Assembly (NCBI GenBank): GCA_007859745.1
Contig: SMLU01000005.1
Span: 1-64,000, forward strand
Length of the DNA stretch: 64,000 nucleotides
Source: Phycisphaerae bacterium RAS1
GTDB lineage: Bacteria > Planctomycetota > Phycisphaerae > UBA1845 > Fen-1342
Direction: 5' to 3'
Shown here: in pieces, positions 16,823-25,575 of the stretch
How the letters are laid out: each line of letters starts with the position of its first letter
Position numbering within the stretch: position 1 is the stretch's first letter
The notes under the pieces: generated by a model
What the model was told of the DNA's origin: nothing
Seen by the model: the letters and a program-made list of their open reading frames with translations, nothing else
Databases searched by the model: none
Position numbers and translations under genes: made by a program

Positions 16823-17985
16823 TTCAGCGCCCGCATCCGTTCGATCGCCGTCTGCGTACGGGCCACATCCACCGTCAGCGCGAACCGCACATATCCCTGG
16901 CCGCCCTCGCCAAATCCGGTTCCCGGAATGCACACCACGGCTGACTCATCCAGCAGCTTGCCCGCCACACCCATCGAGTCGTATCCCTTCGGCACGCCCG
17001 CCCACACATAAAACGTCGCCTTCGGCACGCTCACGTCAAACCCCAGCTCCTTCAGCCCGCCGCAAAGCACCCGCGCCCGCTCGTGATACATCCGCCGCGC
17101 CTGCTCAATCTCCGGCCGTTCAATTCCCGCGATCGCCGTCGCTCCCGCCTCCTGAATCGCACCGAACTGCCCGCTGTCCACGTTGGCCTTCACCTTCGCC
17201 AGCGCCGCGACGACATCCGCGTTCCCCACCGCAAAGCCCAGCCGCCAACCGGTCATGTTGAACGTCTTCGAGAGCGAGTGAAACTCGATCGCCACCTCCT
17301 TGGCCCCCGCGATTTCCAGAATGCTCGGCGGGCGAAAGGCGCCGAAACCCATCTCGTTGTACGCCGCGTCCGACGCGACGATTAGATTGTGCCGGCGCGC
17401 AAATGCCACCGCCTGCTCATAGAAATCGCGCGTCGCGACGGCCCCGGTCGGGTTGTTGGGGTAGTTGACGAACATCAGCACCGCGCCGTCCACGGTCTCG
17501 CGCGAAATCGCCGAGAAATCCGGCAGCCACCCGCCCGCCTGACTCAGCCCGATCGCCTTCGGCACGCCCCCAGCGAACAGCGTCGCCGCGCGGTACACCG
17601 GGTACCCCGGATCGGGCACCAGCACCTTCCGCCCCGGATTCACGACCGCCAGCGGCAGATGCCCCAGCCCCTCCTTCGTGCCGATCAGCGGGTGAATCTC
17701 ACGCTCGACGTCCAACTCGACCCCATATCGCCGGCGGAAGAACGCGACGATGTTCTCTCGAAACTCGAGCGGCCCCTTGTCCGCCGGGTAGCGATGATTC
17801 GGCGCGTGCCGCATCGCCTGCCCCAGACGCTCAATGATGAAATCGTGCGTGGGCTGGTCCGGATCGCCGACGCCGAAGTTGATCACGTCCTTCCCCGCCG
17901 CCAGCGCCGCGCGCTTCTTGCGGTCAATCTCGACGAAGAGGTACGGCGGCAAGGCCTTCAGCCGGTCGGGCAGCTCGATGTTCAT
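16816..17985 (-). CDS. dapL: PLP aminotransferase, LL-diaminopimelate aminotransferase type
   Basis: 389 residues from ATG 17985. Class I/II fold: VINFGVGDPDQPTHDFI, YPADKGPLEFRENI, LIGTKEGLGHLPLAVVNPG, FVNYPNNPTGAVA, and the PLP lysine in HSLSKTFNMTGWRLGFAVG. The GVGDPD start, GTKEG and SLSKTFNMTGWR follow DapL, which makes LL-diaminopimelate in one step for lysine and peptidoglycan. Many related enzymes are annotated only as aminotransferases, so the substrate is probable, not certain. Read from minus, ahead of folK. Confidence 0.75.
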   Translation of the reverse strand: MNIELPDRLKALPPYLFVEIDRKKRAALAAGKDVINFGVGDPDQPTHDFIIERLGQAMRHAPNHRYPADKGPLEFRENIVAFFRRRYGVELDVEREIHPLIGTKEGLGHLPLAVVNPGRKVLVPDPGYPVYRAATLFAGGVPKAIGLSQAGGWLPDFSAISRETVDGAVLMFVNYPNNPTGAVATRDFYEQAVAFARRHNLIVASDAAYNEMGFGAFRPPSILEIAGAKEVAIEFHSLSKTFNMTGWRLGFAVGNADVVAALAKVKANVDSGQFGAIQEAGATAIAGIERPEIEQARRMYHERARVLCGGLKELGFDVSVPKATFYVWAGVPKGYDSMGVAGKLLDESAVVCIPGTGFGEGGQGYVRFALTVDVARTQTAIERMRALKW

Positions 17986-18297
17986 TCGCAGGAGTCTATG
18001 GACCGGCTGCGCCGCAAACAAGCATTCCGCCGGGCACGTCATGCCCTCGGGGTCAATATCACCGCTCTGGTGTGTTAGCACCCACCCCTGTCACATTAAA
18101 TCTCGTCAAGAAAAAGCAAATTGGGCCACGGACGTAACTTGCGCTACGCCACGTGGCCCATGCGCTGGGATGGGCATTTGAAGCGTTCATTAATGTTCAA
18201 CGGGGGAACGTCCAAAAAGTGTCGCGTGGGACCGAAAATTATTTGTACGGCCAGCCAGCGCCGCGGCCGTCTCAAAAAAAAAGAGAGCGATTTCCTC
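17986..18297. other. Gene-free divergent region with a long hairpin
   Basis: No protein-like frame. It holds a perfect 9-bp inverted repeat, TGGGCCACG (18122-18130) and CGTGGCCCA (18152-18160), with a 21-nt loop, and an A9 run after a GC-rich patch (18274-18282). Base composition is lower in GC than the flanking genes. It separates the aminotransferase from the BlaI/M56 operon. Confidence 0.55.
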
Positions 18298-18326
18298 TTG
18301 CTTTGTTACTATGTCCATAGTAAACT
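18298..18326 (+). promoter_or_regulatory. Promoter of the blaI-M56 operon
   Basis: TTGCTT (18298-18303), 17-bp spacer, TAAACT (18321-18326). The spacer and -10 are covered by the palindrome at 18306-18323. ATG 18379 lies 52 nt after the -10. Confidence 0.5.
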
Positions 18327-18342
18327 TCCGATGTACTTAGTA
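18306..18342. promoter_or_regulatory. Two operator-like palindromes for the BlaI-type repressor
   Basis: TTACTATG-TC-CATAGTAA (18306-18323) is a perfect 8-bp palindrome; TACT-T-AGTA (18334-18342) is a second, shorter one sharing the TACT/AGTA half-site. Both lie between the putative -35 and the blaI start. BlaI/MecI repressors bind such dyads as dimers and control their own operon; here that is inferred from position. Confidence 0.6.
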
Positions 18343-18378
18343 GGGCCGGCGCTAGTGCCGGCGATCGGAGCCTGACCC

Positions 18379-18843
18379 ATGCCCAAACCAGCGCCTCATA
18401 TCACGGAAGCCGAACTCCGCATCATGAAGGTGCTCTGGCGGCTGGGTGAAAGCAACGTCCGAGACGTCAAGGACGCCCTGGTCGAACCCGGCGAAGAGCC
18501 GCCCGCCTATACCACCGTCATGACCATGATGAACCAGCTCGCCGCCAAAGGCGCCCTGGGTGTCGACAAGTCGCGGCAGCCTTTCCTTTATCGCCCGGCT
18601 GTCCGCCGCGAGCAGATTCTCGGCCAGCGCCTCAAGCAGTTCCTCAACAGCGTTTTCGACGGCCAGGCGGGGGAGCTGGTGCTGCGGCTGGTCGAGGAGG
18701 CGTCGATCTCGCCGGAGGACCTGAAGCGAATCGAGGCCCGCATCGACGCGATCGAAAAAGCGGTCCCCGCCGAGGCCGATGCCTCGCCCGCCGCGCCGCC
18801 GCCGACCCGCGCCGCGCGTAATTCCAAGGAGGGCGGCCGGTGA
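18379..18843 (+). CDS. BlaI/MecI/CopY-family repressor
   Basis: 154 residues. The winged-helix domain starts ITEAELRIMKVLWRLGESNVRDV and continues AYTTVMTMMNQLAAKGAL, the standard BlaI recognition region. The dimerisation helix follows (ISPEDLKRIEARIDAIEKAV), with a longer Ala/Pro/Arg tail than BlaI. In the classic system the partner membrane protease leads to cleavage of this repressor. Overlaps the protease gene by GTGA. Operator-like palindromes lie in its own promoter. Confidence 0.9.
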   Translation: MPKPAPHITEAELRIMKVLWRLGESNVRDVKDALVEPGEEPPAYTTVMTMMNQLAAKGALGVDKSRQPFLYRPAVRREQILGQRLKQFLNSVFDGQAGELVLRLVEEASISPEDLKRIEARIDAIEKAVPAEADASPAAPPPTRAARNSKEGGR

Positions 18844-21326
18844 ACTCTCTCAGCGACCTACCCGCGTATCAACTCACGGCGCAGCTTGTGCTGAGCTGGC
18901 TGTTCAACGCCGTCGTCTACGGCACGGCGCTGGCACTGGTGACGTGGGCGCTCGTTCAGCTCTTTCTGCGCCGAGCGCGCCCGGCGTTGCACGCGGCGCT
19001 GTGGATGATCGTGCTGGTCAAGTTCATTCTGCCGCTTGGGCCGGCGTGGGATTTCTCGCTGGCCAATTCGCTCAGCACGCTGGCGAAGTTCGCAATGCCC
19101 GCCGCGCCGGGCGCCGCGCCGTCCAGCCCCCCGCCGCTGGTTCACCCGGGCACAGCCCCGCCGCTCGACTGGATGCCAATCACGGCATTTGACGCGGCCC
19201 AGCCGCCGCCCGCCGCGCCGCAGAAACAAACCGCGAGCGGCTGGAGTGTGCTGGCTCTGCTCGGCGTGCTCTATGGCATCGGGTTGCTTTGCGTCGGCGC
19301 CTATCGCCTGCGGCAATATCGCCGCTTTGCGACCTACTGCCGCCGCCTGCCCGCGGCCGACGAAGCCACGCGCGGCGCCGTCTACGCCGTCTGCCGCTTG
19401 CACGGCGTGCAGCGCCTGCCGAGCGTGCGAATGAGCAGTAACGCGCCGGCGCCGTTCATCTTCGGCATGCTGGAGCCGACGCTGGTTCTTTCGCCGCGGC
19501 AGCTCGCCGACACGCGCGAGCTGGAAGCGGTCGTGCTTCATGAAATTGCTCACCTCCGTCGCGGCGACCTGCTGGTGCGCTACCTGCAATGCCTCGCCGG
19601 AACGGCACTTTTCTTCTGGCCGGTGGTGGCCTGGGTGAACAGGCGGATTGATCTGGCGCGGGAGCAGGCGTGCGACGAATGGGCCCTTCGTCATGCGCGC
19701 ATCAGCCCGGGAGACTACGCGCGTTGTCTCCTGCGGGCGCTGCACCCGTCCGGTTCGCCGCGCACGTCCTACTGCCCCACCGCCATGGCCGCGAGCCTCA
19801 AAACTGTTGAAAGGAGAATCGACATGATCCTGACTTCCCCTGTTCGTCGCGGCGTCGGCCGCTCGATCGGACTTCCCGCCGGTGCGCTGCTTCTGGCGTG
19901 GGCCGGCTTCGGCCTCACGGGGGCCGGCGCCGCTTCTACCAAGGACAACGCGGACGCCGCGCCGCCTTCCGCCGCCAAGACCGAGAGCGCCATGTCCGCG
20001 CTGCACGAGCTGCTGACCGAAAACATCGGCCCGGAAATGCACGAGCTGGTCGCGCGGCTGCATGGCCGCCTGGCCGAGCTGCACCACGGCCTCATGTCCG
20101 GCGACAATGCACCACAGATGCACTTCGCGTTCGAATGGAACGACGAGGATGACGGCCCGATCGCCATCCCGGTCGATGGCGAAGAGCACGCGATCGGCGT
20201 GCTGATGTTCCATTCCGATGATGACGCCCCGGACGCCGACGAGCCGCAGACGGTCTTCATGCACCGCATCAACGGCCCCGGCGATGAAGACCTGGCCGGC
20301 TTCGCGACGCAGCACCCCACGGCGGACGTCAATGGCGACGGCGCCGTTTCGCGCGAGGAGCGCGATGCGTACGTCGTCGCCCTGGCGATGAGCGATCCGA
20401 CCTCCGTAATGAACCAATATCCCAAGTCAGACCGCAACGCCGACAGCCGGCTGGACGCGAATGAAGCCGCCCGGCTCGTACAGGGCGGCCCGATGATCGA
20501 CCAGGTCGGCGCCAATGTGATGCGCTTCAAGACGCGGCACGTCGGCGGCGCTGACGACAACGCGGCCGCGGAGGTCGAAGCGATCGCGATTGCCGGGAGC
20601 GAGCTGCCCGCGGCTGATCGGCCGGGCGCCCAGCGCAAGGTCGTCCGCGTCATTCGCAAGGGCGACGGCACGCAGGAAGTCACGGTCAACGGCCAGCCGG
20701 CCGACGAAGCACAGTTGAAGGACATCATCATCGAATGTCCGGACGACGCCGCGCCCGGCGGCCAGCGTGTGATCAAGCGCATTCGTGTGAACCCCAATGG
20801 CGACGACAGCGCCGCACCGCAGATGTTCGAAAAGCAGATCTGTCTGGACGGCGCCGACGCCGGAAGCTGGATGTCCAAGCTCGGGGCGCCGCCGGCGATC
20901 TGGATTCTGGACAACGTCGACGGCTCGCCGACGAGCGCCGACGTCGCCCGCTATGTCGACGTCGCGCGGCAGGCGCCGCTGGCGCTCTTCCTGGAGATGA
21001 ACCCGAAGGCCGACGCCAATGGCGACGGCGTGCTGGTGGAAAGCGAGCGCGACGCGTTCCTCGAGTCGCACACGTCGAAGATGCGGGCTGAGATGCTCAA
21101 ACGCTTCCCCGAAGCTGACGCCAACAGCGACGGCGCGCTCAGCCGCGAAGAGATGGACACGTTCTTCCACTCGCGTCACGGCGGCGGCGCTGCCGGCGCC
21201 TGGCAGGGCGCTGACGGCCGGCACATGATCGTTCGCAAGTTCCAGCAAGGCGACGCGGCGTCAGGCGAGATGCAGATTCGCGTCGAAGTGAGCACGGACG
21301 AGGACGACGCGGACGCGCCGAAGTAG
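18840..21326 (+). CDS. M56 (BlaR1-type) membrane metalloprotease with EF-hand C-terminal domain
   Basis: 828 residues from GTG 18840. Membrane helices: about 10-38, 48-68, 138-160, then the gluzincin site VVLHEIAHLRRGDLL (HExxH), a further helix, and REQACDEWAL with the third zinc ligand. Another helix at about 340-360 leads to the extracytoplasmic region. BlaR1 has a penicillin-binding domain there; this protein instead has calcium-loop motifs DVNGDGAVSREE (~496), KSDRNADSRLDANE (~530), KADANGDGVLVESE (~723) and EADANSDGALSREE (~758). It probably cleaves or triggers loss of the adjacent repressor; calcium or a bound protein as signal is inference. Confidence 0.85.
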   Translation: MNSLSDLPAYQLTAQLVLSWLFNAVVYGTALALVTWALVQLFLRRARPALHAALWMIVLVKFILPLGPAWDFSLANSLSTLAKFAMPAAPGAAPSSPPPLVHPGTAPPLDWMPITAFDAAQPPPAAPQKQTASGWSVLALLGVLYGIGLLCVGAYRLRQYRRFATYCRRLPAADEATRGAVYAVCRLHGVQRLPSVRMSSNAPAPFIFGMLEPTLVLSPRQLADTRELEAVVLHEIAHLRRGDLLVRYLQCLAGTALFFWPVVAWVNRRIDLAREQACDEWALRHARISPGDYARCLLRALHPSGSPRTSYCPTAMAASLKTVERRIDMILTSPVRRGVGRSIGLPAGALLLAWAGFGLTGAGAASTKDNADAAPPSAAKTESAMSALHELLTENIGPEMHELVARLHGRLAELHHGLMSGDNAPQMHFAFEWNDEDDGPIAIPVDGEEHAIGVLMFHSDDDAPDADEPQTVFMHRINGPGDEDLAGFATQHPTADVNGDGAVSREERDAYVVALAMSDPTSVMNQYPKSDRNADSRLDANEAARLVQGGPMIDQVGANVMRFKTRHVGGADDNAAAEVEAIAIAGSELPAADRPGAQRKVVRVIRKGDGTQEVTVNGQPADEAQLKDIIIECPDDAAPGGQRVIKRIRVNPNGDDSAAPQMFEKQICLDGADAGSWMSKLGAPPAIWILDNVDGSPTSADVARYVDVARQAPLALFLEMNPKADANGDGVLVESERDAFLESHTSKMRAEMLKRFPEADANSDGALSREEMDTFFHSRHGGGAAGAWQGADGRHMIVRKFQQGDAASGEMQIRVEVSTDEDDADAPK

Positions 21327-21371
21327 GCGGCGCGACGACGAAGCACCGATTCGTCGGAACATCGCGACGCG

Positions 21372-21412
21372 GCAGGCCGCAAACGGCGGTTTTACCCCGG
21401 CTTGCGGCCTGC
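21372..21412 (+). terminator. Hairpin after the M56 gene
   Basis: GCAGGCCGCAA (21372-21382) pairs perfectly with TTGCGGCCTGC (21402-21412), an 11-bp stem with a 19-nt loop. No long U-run follows, so termination efficiency is uncertain. It separates the operon from a convergent gene. Confidence 0.55.
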
Positions 21413-21455
21413 TGTCTTGAATTCCTGCGGGCACATCGCGCTCCCGCCGTCCACA

Positions 21456-21875
21456 CTACGGGAGAATACACGACGATCCCGTACCGCAAGGTTCAAAAGT
21501 TTCGAGCCGCACTTTGCGGTTGATGATCAGCGGGGGAGCCGAACTGACGAGGCAGTCACCATCCACCTGGCAACACAGCCATGGAGGAAGGGCGCAATCA
21601 CAGGTTATGAGCTGCCCACACTCCCACTCGACCATGACGGTCTCGCACTCTGTTGGCGCTGTGTAAAAGTGTGGTTGAAGAATCCAATGTCGAGGGAGGC
21701 AGTTTGATTGCGGCACGCACGTGCACGAAGTCGCGCTAAGCGGATCAATCAAGAACATGCACCATCCGTCCTCCGGCACTTCGGTGTAACAGATGCTTGA
21801 TCCCTGCGCGTAGGCGACGGACGACACACAACACGACGCGAGCCCACACACAATCATCATCCGTGCATGTCGCAT
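21456..21875 (-). CDS. Cysteine-rich secreted protein
   Basis: 139 residues from ATG 21875, with AAGGAG eight bases upstream (a GTG at 21881 is too close to it). The signal peptide ends SVAYAQG. The mature chain has 14 Cys, including CTC, CDC and CC pairs, suggesting a compact disulfide-bonded domain. No family recognised. Third gene of a minus-strand operon, 18 nt after the DUF1573 gene. Confidence 0.65.
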   Translation of the reverse strand: MRHARMMIVCGLASCCVSSVAYAQGSSICYTEVPEDGWCMFLIDPLSATSCTCVPQSNCLPRHWILQPHFYTAPTECETVMVEWECGQLITCDCALPPWLCCQVDGDCLVSSAPPLIINRKVRLETFEPCGTGSSCILP

Positions 21876-21893
21876 TGGCACTACTCCTTCGAA

Positions 21894-22856
21894 TCAGTTT
21901 CGATGGACGAAAACGCGAAAACTGCCGCGGTAACCAGAGACGTCTTGCACAACTACGCGAGCTGCGATGGCGTTTTCTGGAATCGTATCCGCAGGCGATA
22001 CACTTACTTCGCTTTGACCGGACAGCTCTACCAGCATAGCCGCATTGTCCGACGCGGCGCTCTTCAGGACCACAGGATGGCCCGCCTGGTCAGCGCAACG
22101 GACCAACTTGGTCTCGCCAACCACGAGCGTCAGTTGCCCCGGGTAGCTCACAACGTCCTGAACTCCGTTGGCTGTCACCGGCACGACTGCATTCGGGCGA
22201 CTCTGATCGTCCGTTGGCACGACAATCCGCCCCACATTCTGGCCGAGCTCCAATCGGCGCGGGTCGATGCAGATTGTCAGCTCGGCACTGCTTTCATCGG
22301 TCAGCCGTGTTGCCACGGACAGCCACGGAACGTCGCTGCGCGCCGCCCCTTTGATAGTCACCTGATGCTCGGACCACCATCGCACAAAATGGAACACGTT
22401 CTCGCCCGAAAACAGATTGACATTGCCGGCCTCAATGAGAGACGGGGTCGTTTCGTGTCGTGCTACGGCGCGCCACACGACGCGGCTTTCCAACGTGCGT
22501 CCGTCGCCGAGCTGCACTGTCACGGATTGGCTGCGGTCACCGAGAACGCCCGGCGCAAGCAGTGTGAAGTCGATTACGGTCGATCCGGAGGCCTCGACAA
22601 CGCGGCCGACCGTACCAGTGGTTGTCGTGGTGCAATCGCAGGAGGCTTGAACGGATGCGATCCGGACGGCGTCGGGACTTGGATTGACCAGCTGAAGATC
22701 GAAAAACGTGCGGCTGCCACACAGCACGTCGCCCAAAGTCAACAGCCGTGGCACAAGGTGCGGAACCGCTTCTGCGTCGGATGGGTCTTTGGGCGTACGG
22801 GACCACGTACATCCGCTGGAAAGGAGAAGCAGAAGCATCGTCACTCCCCGACTCAC
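21894..22856 (-). CDS. DUF1573-like lipoprotein
   Basis: 320 residues. Start GTG 22856 overlaps the upstream stop as GTGA; ATG 22838 after a GGGGAG is the alternative. The lipobox is LLLLLSSGC. LQLVNPSPDAVRIASVQASC followed by DCTTTTTG is the DUF1573 (ASH/MSP-like Ig) motif with its Cys-x-Cys; two further beta-sandwich segments follow (VPWLSVATR; GRIVVPTDDQ). Common in planctomycetes and Bacteroidetes as extracytoplasmic structural proteins; exact role unknown. Confidence 0.75.
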   Translation of the reverse strand: MSRGVTMLLLLLSSGCTWSRTPKDPSDAEAVPHLVPRLLTLGDVLCGSRTFFDLQLVNPSPDAVRIASVQASCDCTTTTTGTVGRVVEASGSTVIDFTLLAPGVLGDRSQSVTVQLGDGRTLESRVVWRAVARHETTPSLIEAGNVNLFSGENVFHFVRWWSEHQVTIKGAARSDVPWLSVATRLTDESSAELTICIDPRRLELGQNVGRIVVPTDDQSRPNAVVPVTANGVQDVVSYPGQLTLVVGETKLVRCADQAGHPVVLKSAASDNAAMLVELSGQSEVSVSPADTIPENAIAARVVVQDVSGYRGSFRVFVHRN

Positions 22857-24154
22857 TTCGTCTCCTTCTTTTCTCTCTTTTGTGCCGGCGTCAGCAAGCC
22901 GCCCAGCCTCGGAACAAGTTGTTTTGTGAACAACTCGTCGACAGGCCCCATCAGCCGCTGGCGGAGACGCGCCGCCTCAACGATTTCGTCGTCCGTCGCG
23001 TTGCCACTGTTGATCCTGACTTGCGATCGACCCAGGTCTTCGAATCTGGGCCGGGCCGTGCGCAAATAGTCTTCAACGCGCTCACGGCAATCCCTGTAGA
23101 TAATCCACGCACGCTGCTCCTGGTCAGTACTCAAAGCGTTTTCGAGAACGAAACGCCGGACGAACTCCTCCCATTCCGACAGCTTTGGAGCGTCGCCTAC
23201 GCCCTCAATCGAATCGCCCAGACCGGCGCGTCGAAGCGCAGCGGTCGTCTGCCTCCTGCGGTCCAGCTCCGCCTTGAGGTTGGGCCCCATCGTCAGCTCC
23301 CCGCGCTTCAGTTTTCCACCGACGGCTTGAAACGTGTCCAAGCCTGCTCCATCCCACACCCAGCGGTGCTGTCCTTCGGTTCCCGGCTTCTTGCAGATGA
23401 CGGTCGTGCCAACCTCAATCCCCACGTCGGCCGGCAGAAGCGCGTCCGGAATCGTCGGCGAGTCGAATTCGGCCTGCTCAATCGTCGTGACGCTCGAGGG
23501 TTCCGGCCGCCCGGCCCGGAACTCAAGGACGGTTTCGGGAAACCAGTGCTGGCCCCACTGTGCGAGGGTCGTCACTTTCTTAAGTCGAAGCTCGCCGTCC
23601 ACCCACAACTCGGCGCGCACCACGTTGAATCCCCGGCTCGGAGCGATCCACAGCTTCCGCTCAATCGAACGGCCGCGCGAATCGGACTCACGGCAGGTAA
23701 CGACCTTGAGCGTATCGTCGTCACTTACGTCATATCTTCGCACGAACGTGGTTTCCGCCAGCGGCAGCTCCACCCCGAGCGACCGAAACGGCATCGGCTG
23801 GTACGGCGCCTTGTCGTATGCCTGCGACGCGATCGCCGTGTTCGTGTTGGTGTACATCCAGTCCTTTGTCCAGAGCCGCCGATATCTCGTCAATTGGTCG
23901 TCTGGCAGAATCGCCGACGTGTCGATGTAGTCATGATATTGAAGCACCTCGTTGGCCGTGAACTTCGTCGTGATGCGAACGGTGGACGCACGACCTTCGG
24001 TGGACTGGCGGCGGTACACAACGACGCCTTTCGCAAACGCCGCGGAACTCTCGGCCGCGACAAGTACGGCGGGCTTCGTCGGCGGCTCGTCATCCACCAT
24101 TGCGAGATTGAAGCCGGCGAGTGCTAACACAAGTAGCTGGATAGGGTGAGACAT
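22853..24154 (-). CDS. Exported protein of unknown function
   Basis: 433 residues from ATG 24154, after GGGAGG. A short hydrophobic leader (IQLLVLALAGFNLAMV) suggests export. The middle is beta-rich, with ELWVDGELRLKKVTTLAQWG and HWFPETVLEFRAG, reminiscent of LolA/outer-membrane-lipoprotein-sorting folds in which the substrate-facing sheet is described by similar strands. The C-terminal third is helical and charged (RLRQRLMGPVDELF...LTPAQKREKKE). First gene of a three-gene operon with DUF1573 and Cys-rich proteins. The LolA similarity is tentative. Confidence 0.65.
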   Translation of the reverse strand: MSHPIQLLVLALAGFNLAMVDDEPPTKPAVLVAAESSAAFAKGVVVYRRQSTEGRASTVRITTKFTANEVLQYHDYIDTSAILPDDQLTRYRRLWTKDWMYTNTNTAIASQAYDKAPYQPMPFRSLGVELPLAETTFVRRYDVSDDDTLKVVTCRESDSRGRSIERKLWIAPSRGFNVVRAELWVDGELRLKKVTTLAQWGQHWFPETVLEFRAGRPEPSSVTTIEQAEFDSPTIPDALLPADVGIEVGTTVICKKPGTEGQHRWVWDGAGLDTFQAVGGKLKRGELTMGPNLKAELDRRRQTTAALRRAGLGDSIEGVGDAPKLSEWEEFVRRFVLENALSTDQEQRAWIIYRDCRERVEDYLRTARPRFEDLGRSQVRINSGNATDDEIVEAARLRQRLMGPVDELFTKQLVPRLGGLLTPAQKREKKETK

Positions 24155-24241
24155 CCGATCCTCCCGAAAACACGCGCGACTCTACCCTCCCCCCCCCATA
24201 CCGTGTCAAGGCTCGTTCCAGCGTCGGTACAGGTCAAGTTT

Positions 24242-24303
24242 GGGTGCCATGCCCACGGCTTTTGCGTGGGCATGCCGACGCAAAGGCCGTCGGCACGGCA
24301 CCC
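24242..24303. repeat. Multi-branched palindrome
   Basis: Outer stem GGGTGCC (24242-24248) with GGCACCC (24297-24303) encloses two hairpins: CATGCCCACG (24248-24257) with CGTGGGCATG (24265-24274), and GCCGACG (24274-24280) with CGTCGGC (24288-24294). A compact cloverleaf-like shape between the glycosyltransferase end and the exported-protein start. Probably a dispersed repeat rather than an RNA gene. Confidence 0.5.
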
Positions 24304-24354
24304 ACCATGACACGCATATCGCACGCAAGACCAGACAAACCTGGCCGGCCGGAT

Positions 24355-25572
24355 TCAGACCGGGGCCGCCTGCACGCCCCGTGTCTGGCCGACTTTTCGC
24401 GCGAGCCGGAACCACGCGTGCACCGGAAGCCGGGTCTTTTCCGCCAGTTGGGCCGCGCGGCGCTCGGCGTGTGCGTAGGACGTGTTGCTGACGATCAGCG
24501 TGTCGACGCGCGACGCCGCCGTCAGCGCGGCGCTCAGCGTCACCACCGGAACGCCGCGATAGCATCGCCCGGGCGCCGCGTAGATGTCATCCGCGATGAA
24601 TGCCGCGCTCACGCCGGCCCGCTGCGCCCCGCGGTGGAAGGCGTAGATGTTCTTGCCCAGGTCGACGAATCCCACCCGTCGCACGCCGGCCGCAGCCAGG
24701 CGCCCCATCTGGTGCTCGATCTGCCCCCAGCGGAACACGGTTTCCAGCGAGGCGCTGTCCAGCCGCCGCGTCGCGTACGTGACCCGCTCCACCGCCGCCC
24801 GCAGCCAGCCTGCCCGCCGCCCGGCCCAGTAGGCCTGCTGATGCCCGAGCCGGTGCGACAGCCAGTCGTATCGCTCCAGCCAGTCCGCGCGATAGGCCGC
24901 GTAGTGCTCACGCGGCAGATAGCGGGCCGCGACGCGCAGGTTGTTGCGGATGTCGTAATACGTCGTCCGTTCGCCGCGGCGCGCGGTCGGCGTCTTGAGG
25001 TGCTCCACCGCCAGGTCGGAAAAGACGTCGACCACCCAGCCCGCCCGCAGCAGCCGGAACGCCAGGTCGTATTCCTCCGCCTGCATGAAGAACGAGCGAT
25101 CCAGCCCGCCCACTTCGCGCAGCACATCCGCCCGCAGCCCTACGCCGCAGCCGACAAACACGTGCGGCAGCGCCGAGCATTCCTCACGGCCGTCGGGCAG
25201 GTGGACGGTGAAACCGGCGGCGGCCAGGCGCGGATTCTCCTCGAAGCGTTCCAACATGCGCGACAAGCTGCCGGATCGCGGATAGGAGTCATCGTCCAGG
25301 AAGAGGATGTATGGCGCGCGGGCCGCCGGCACGCCCAGGGCCTTGGCGCATGACCCAATGTTCCGCGGCAGGCGAATGAGCGTCGCGTTCGGATGGACCT
25401 CGACGACGCCGGGTATGTCCTGGCGCGAGGCGTTGTCGACCGCGATGATCTCGAGCTCGCTGTGGTCCAGCTCGAGCTGAGCCAGGCGCTCCAGGGTGTA
25501 CGCCAGGATGTCGCGCCGCTCGTGCGTGGCGACGATGATGCTGATCAGCGGCCTGCCACCATCCCTTGCCAC
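24355..25572 (-). CDS. GT2 family glycosyltransferase with extra C-terminal domain
   Basis: 405 residues from GTG 25572. GT-A fold: LISIIVATHERRDILAYTLE, IIAVDNAS, the nucleotide/metal motif APYILFLDDDSYP and HVFVGCGVGLRADVL with FMQAEEYDLAFRL. The last ~100 residues (VRRVGFVDLGKNIYAFHRG to TLIVSNTSYAH) look like a Rossmann-type add-on that may bind a nucleotide or a partner. Starts three bases after the HldE-like stop, so co-transcribed; together they suggest assembly of a heptose- or glycan-containing surface polymer. Sugar and acceptor unknown. Confidence 0.82.
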   Translation of the reverse strand: MARDGGRPLISIIVATHERRDILAYTLERLAQLELDHSELEIIAVDNASRQDIPGVVEVHPNATLIRLPRNIGSCAKALGVPAARAPYILFLDDDSYPRSGSLSRMLERFEENPRLAAAGFTVHLPDGREECSALPHVFVGCGVGLRADVLREVGGLDRSFFMQAEEYDLAFRLLRAGWVVDVFSDLAVEHLKTPTARRGERTTYYDIRNNLRVAARYLPREHYAAYRADWLERYDWLSHRLGHQQAYWAGRRAGWLRAAVERVTYATRRLDSASLETVFRWGQIEHQMGRLAAAGVRRVGFVDLGKNIYAFHRGAQRAGVSAAFIADDIYAAPGRCYRGVPVVTLSAALTAASRVDTLIVSNTSYAHAERRAAQLAEKTRLPVHAWFRLARKVGQTRGVQAAPV

Positions 25573-25575
25573 CGG

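Noticed and set aside
24242-24303. tRNA-like cloverleaf
   Set aside because: Stems do not have tRNA lengths and no TTCGANTC or anticodon arm is present.
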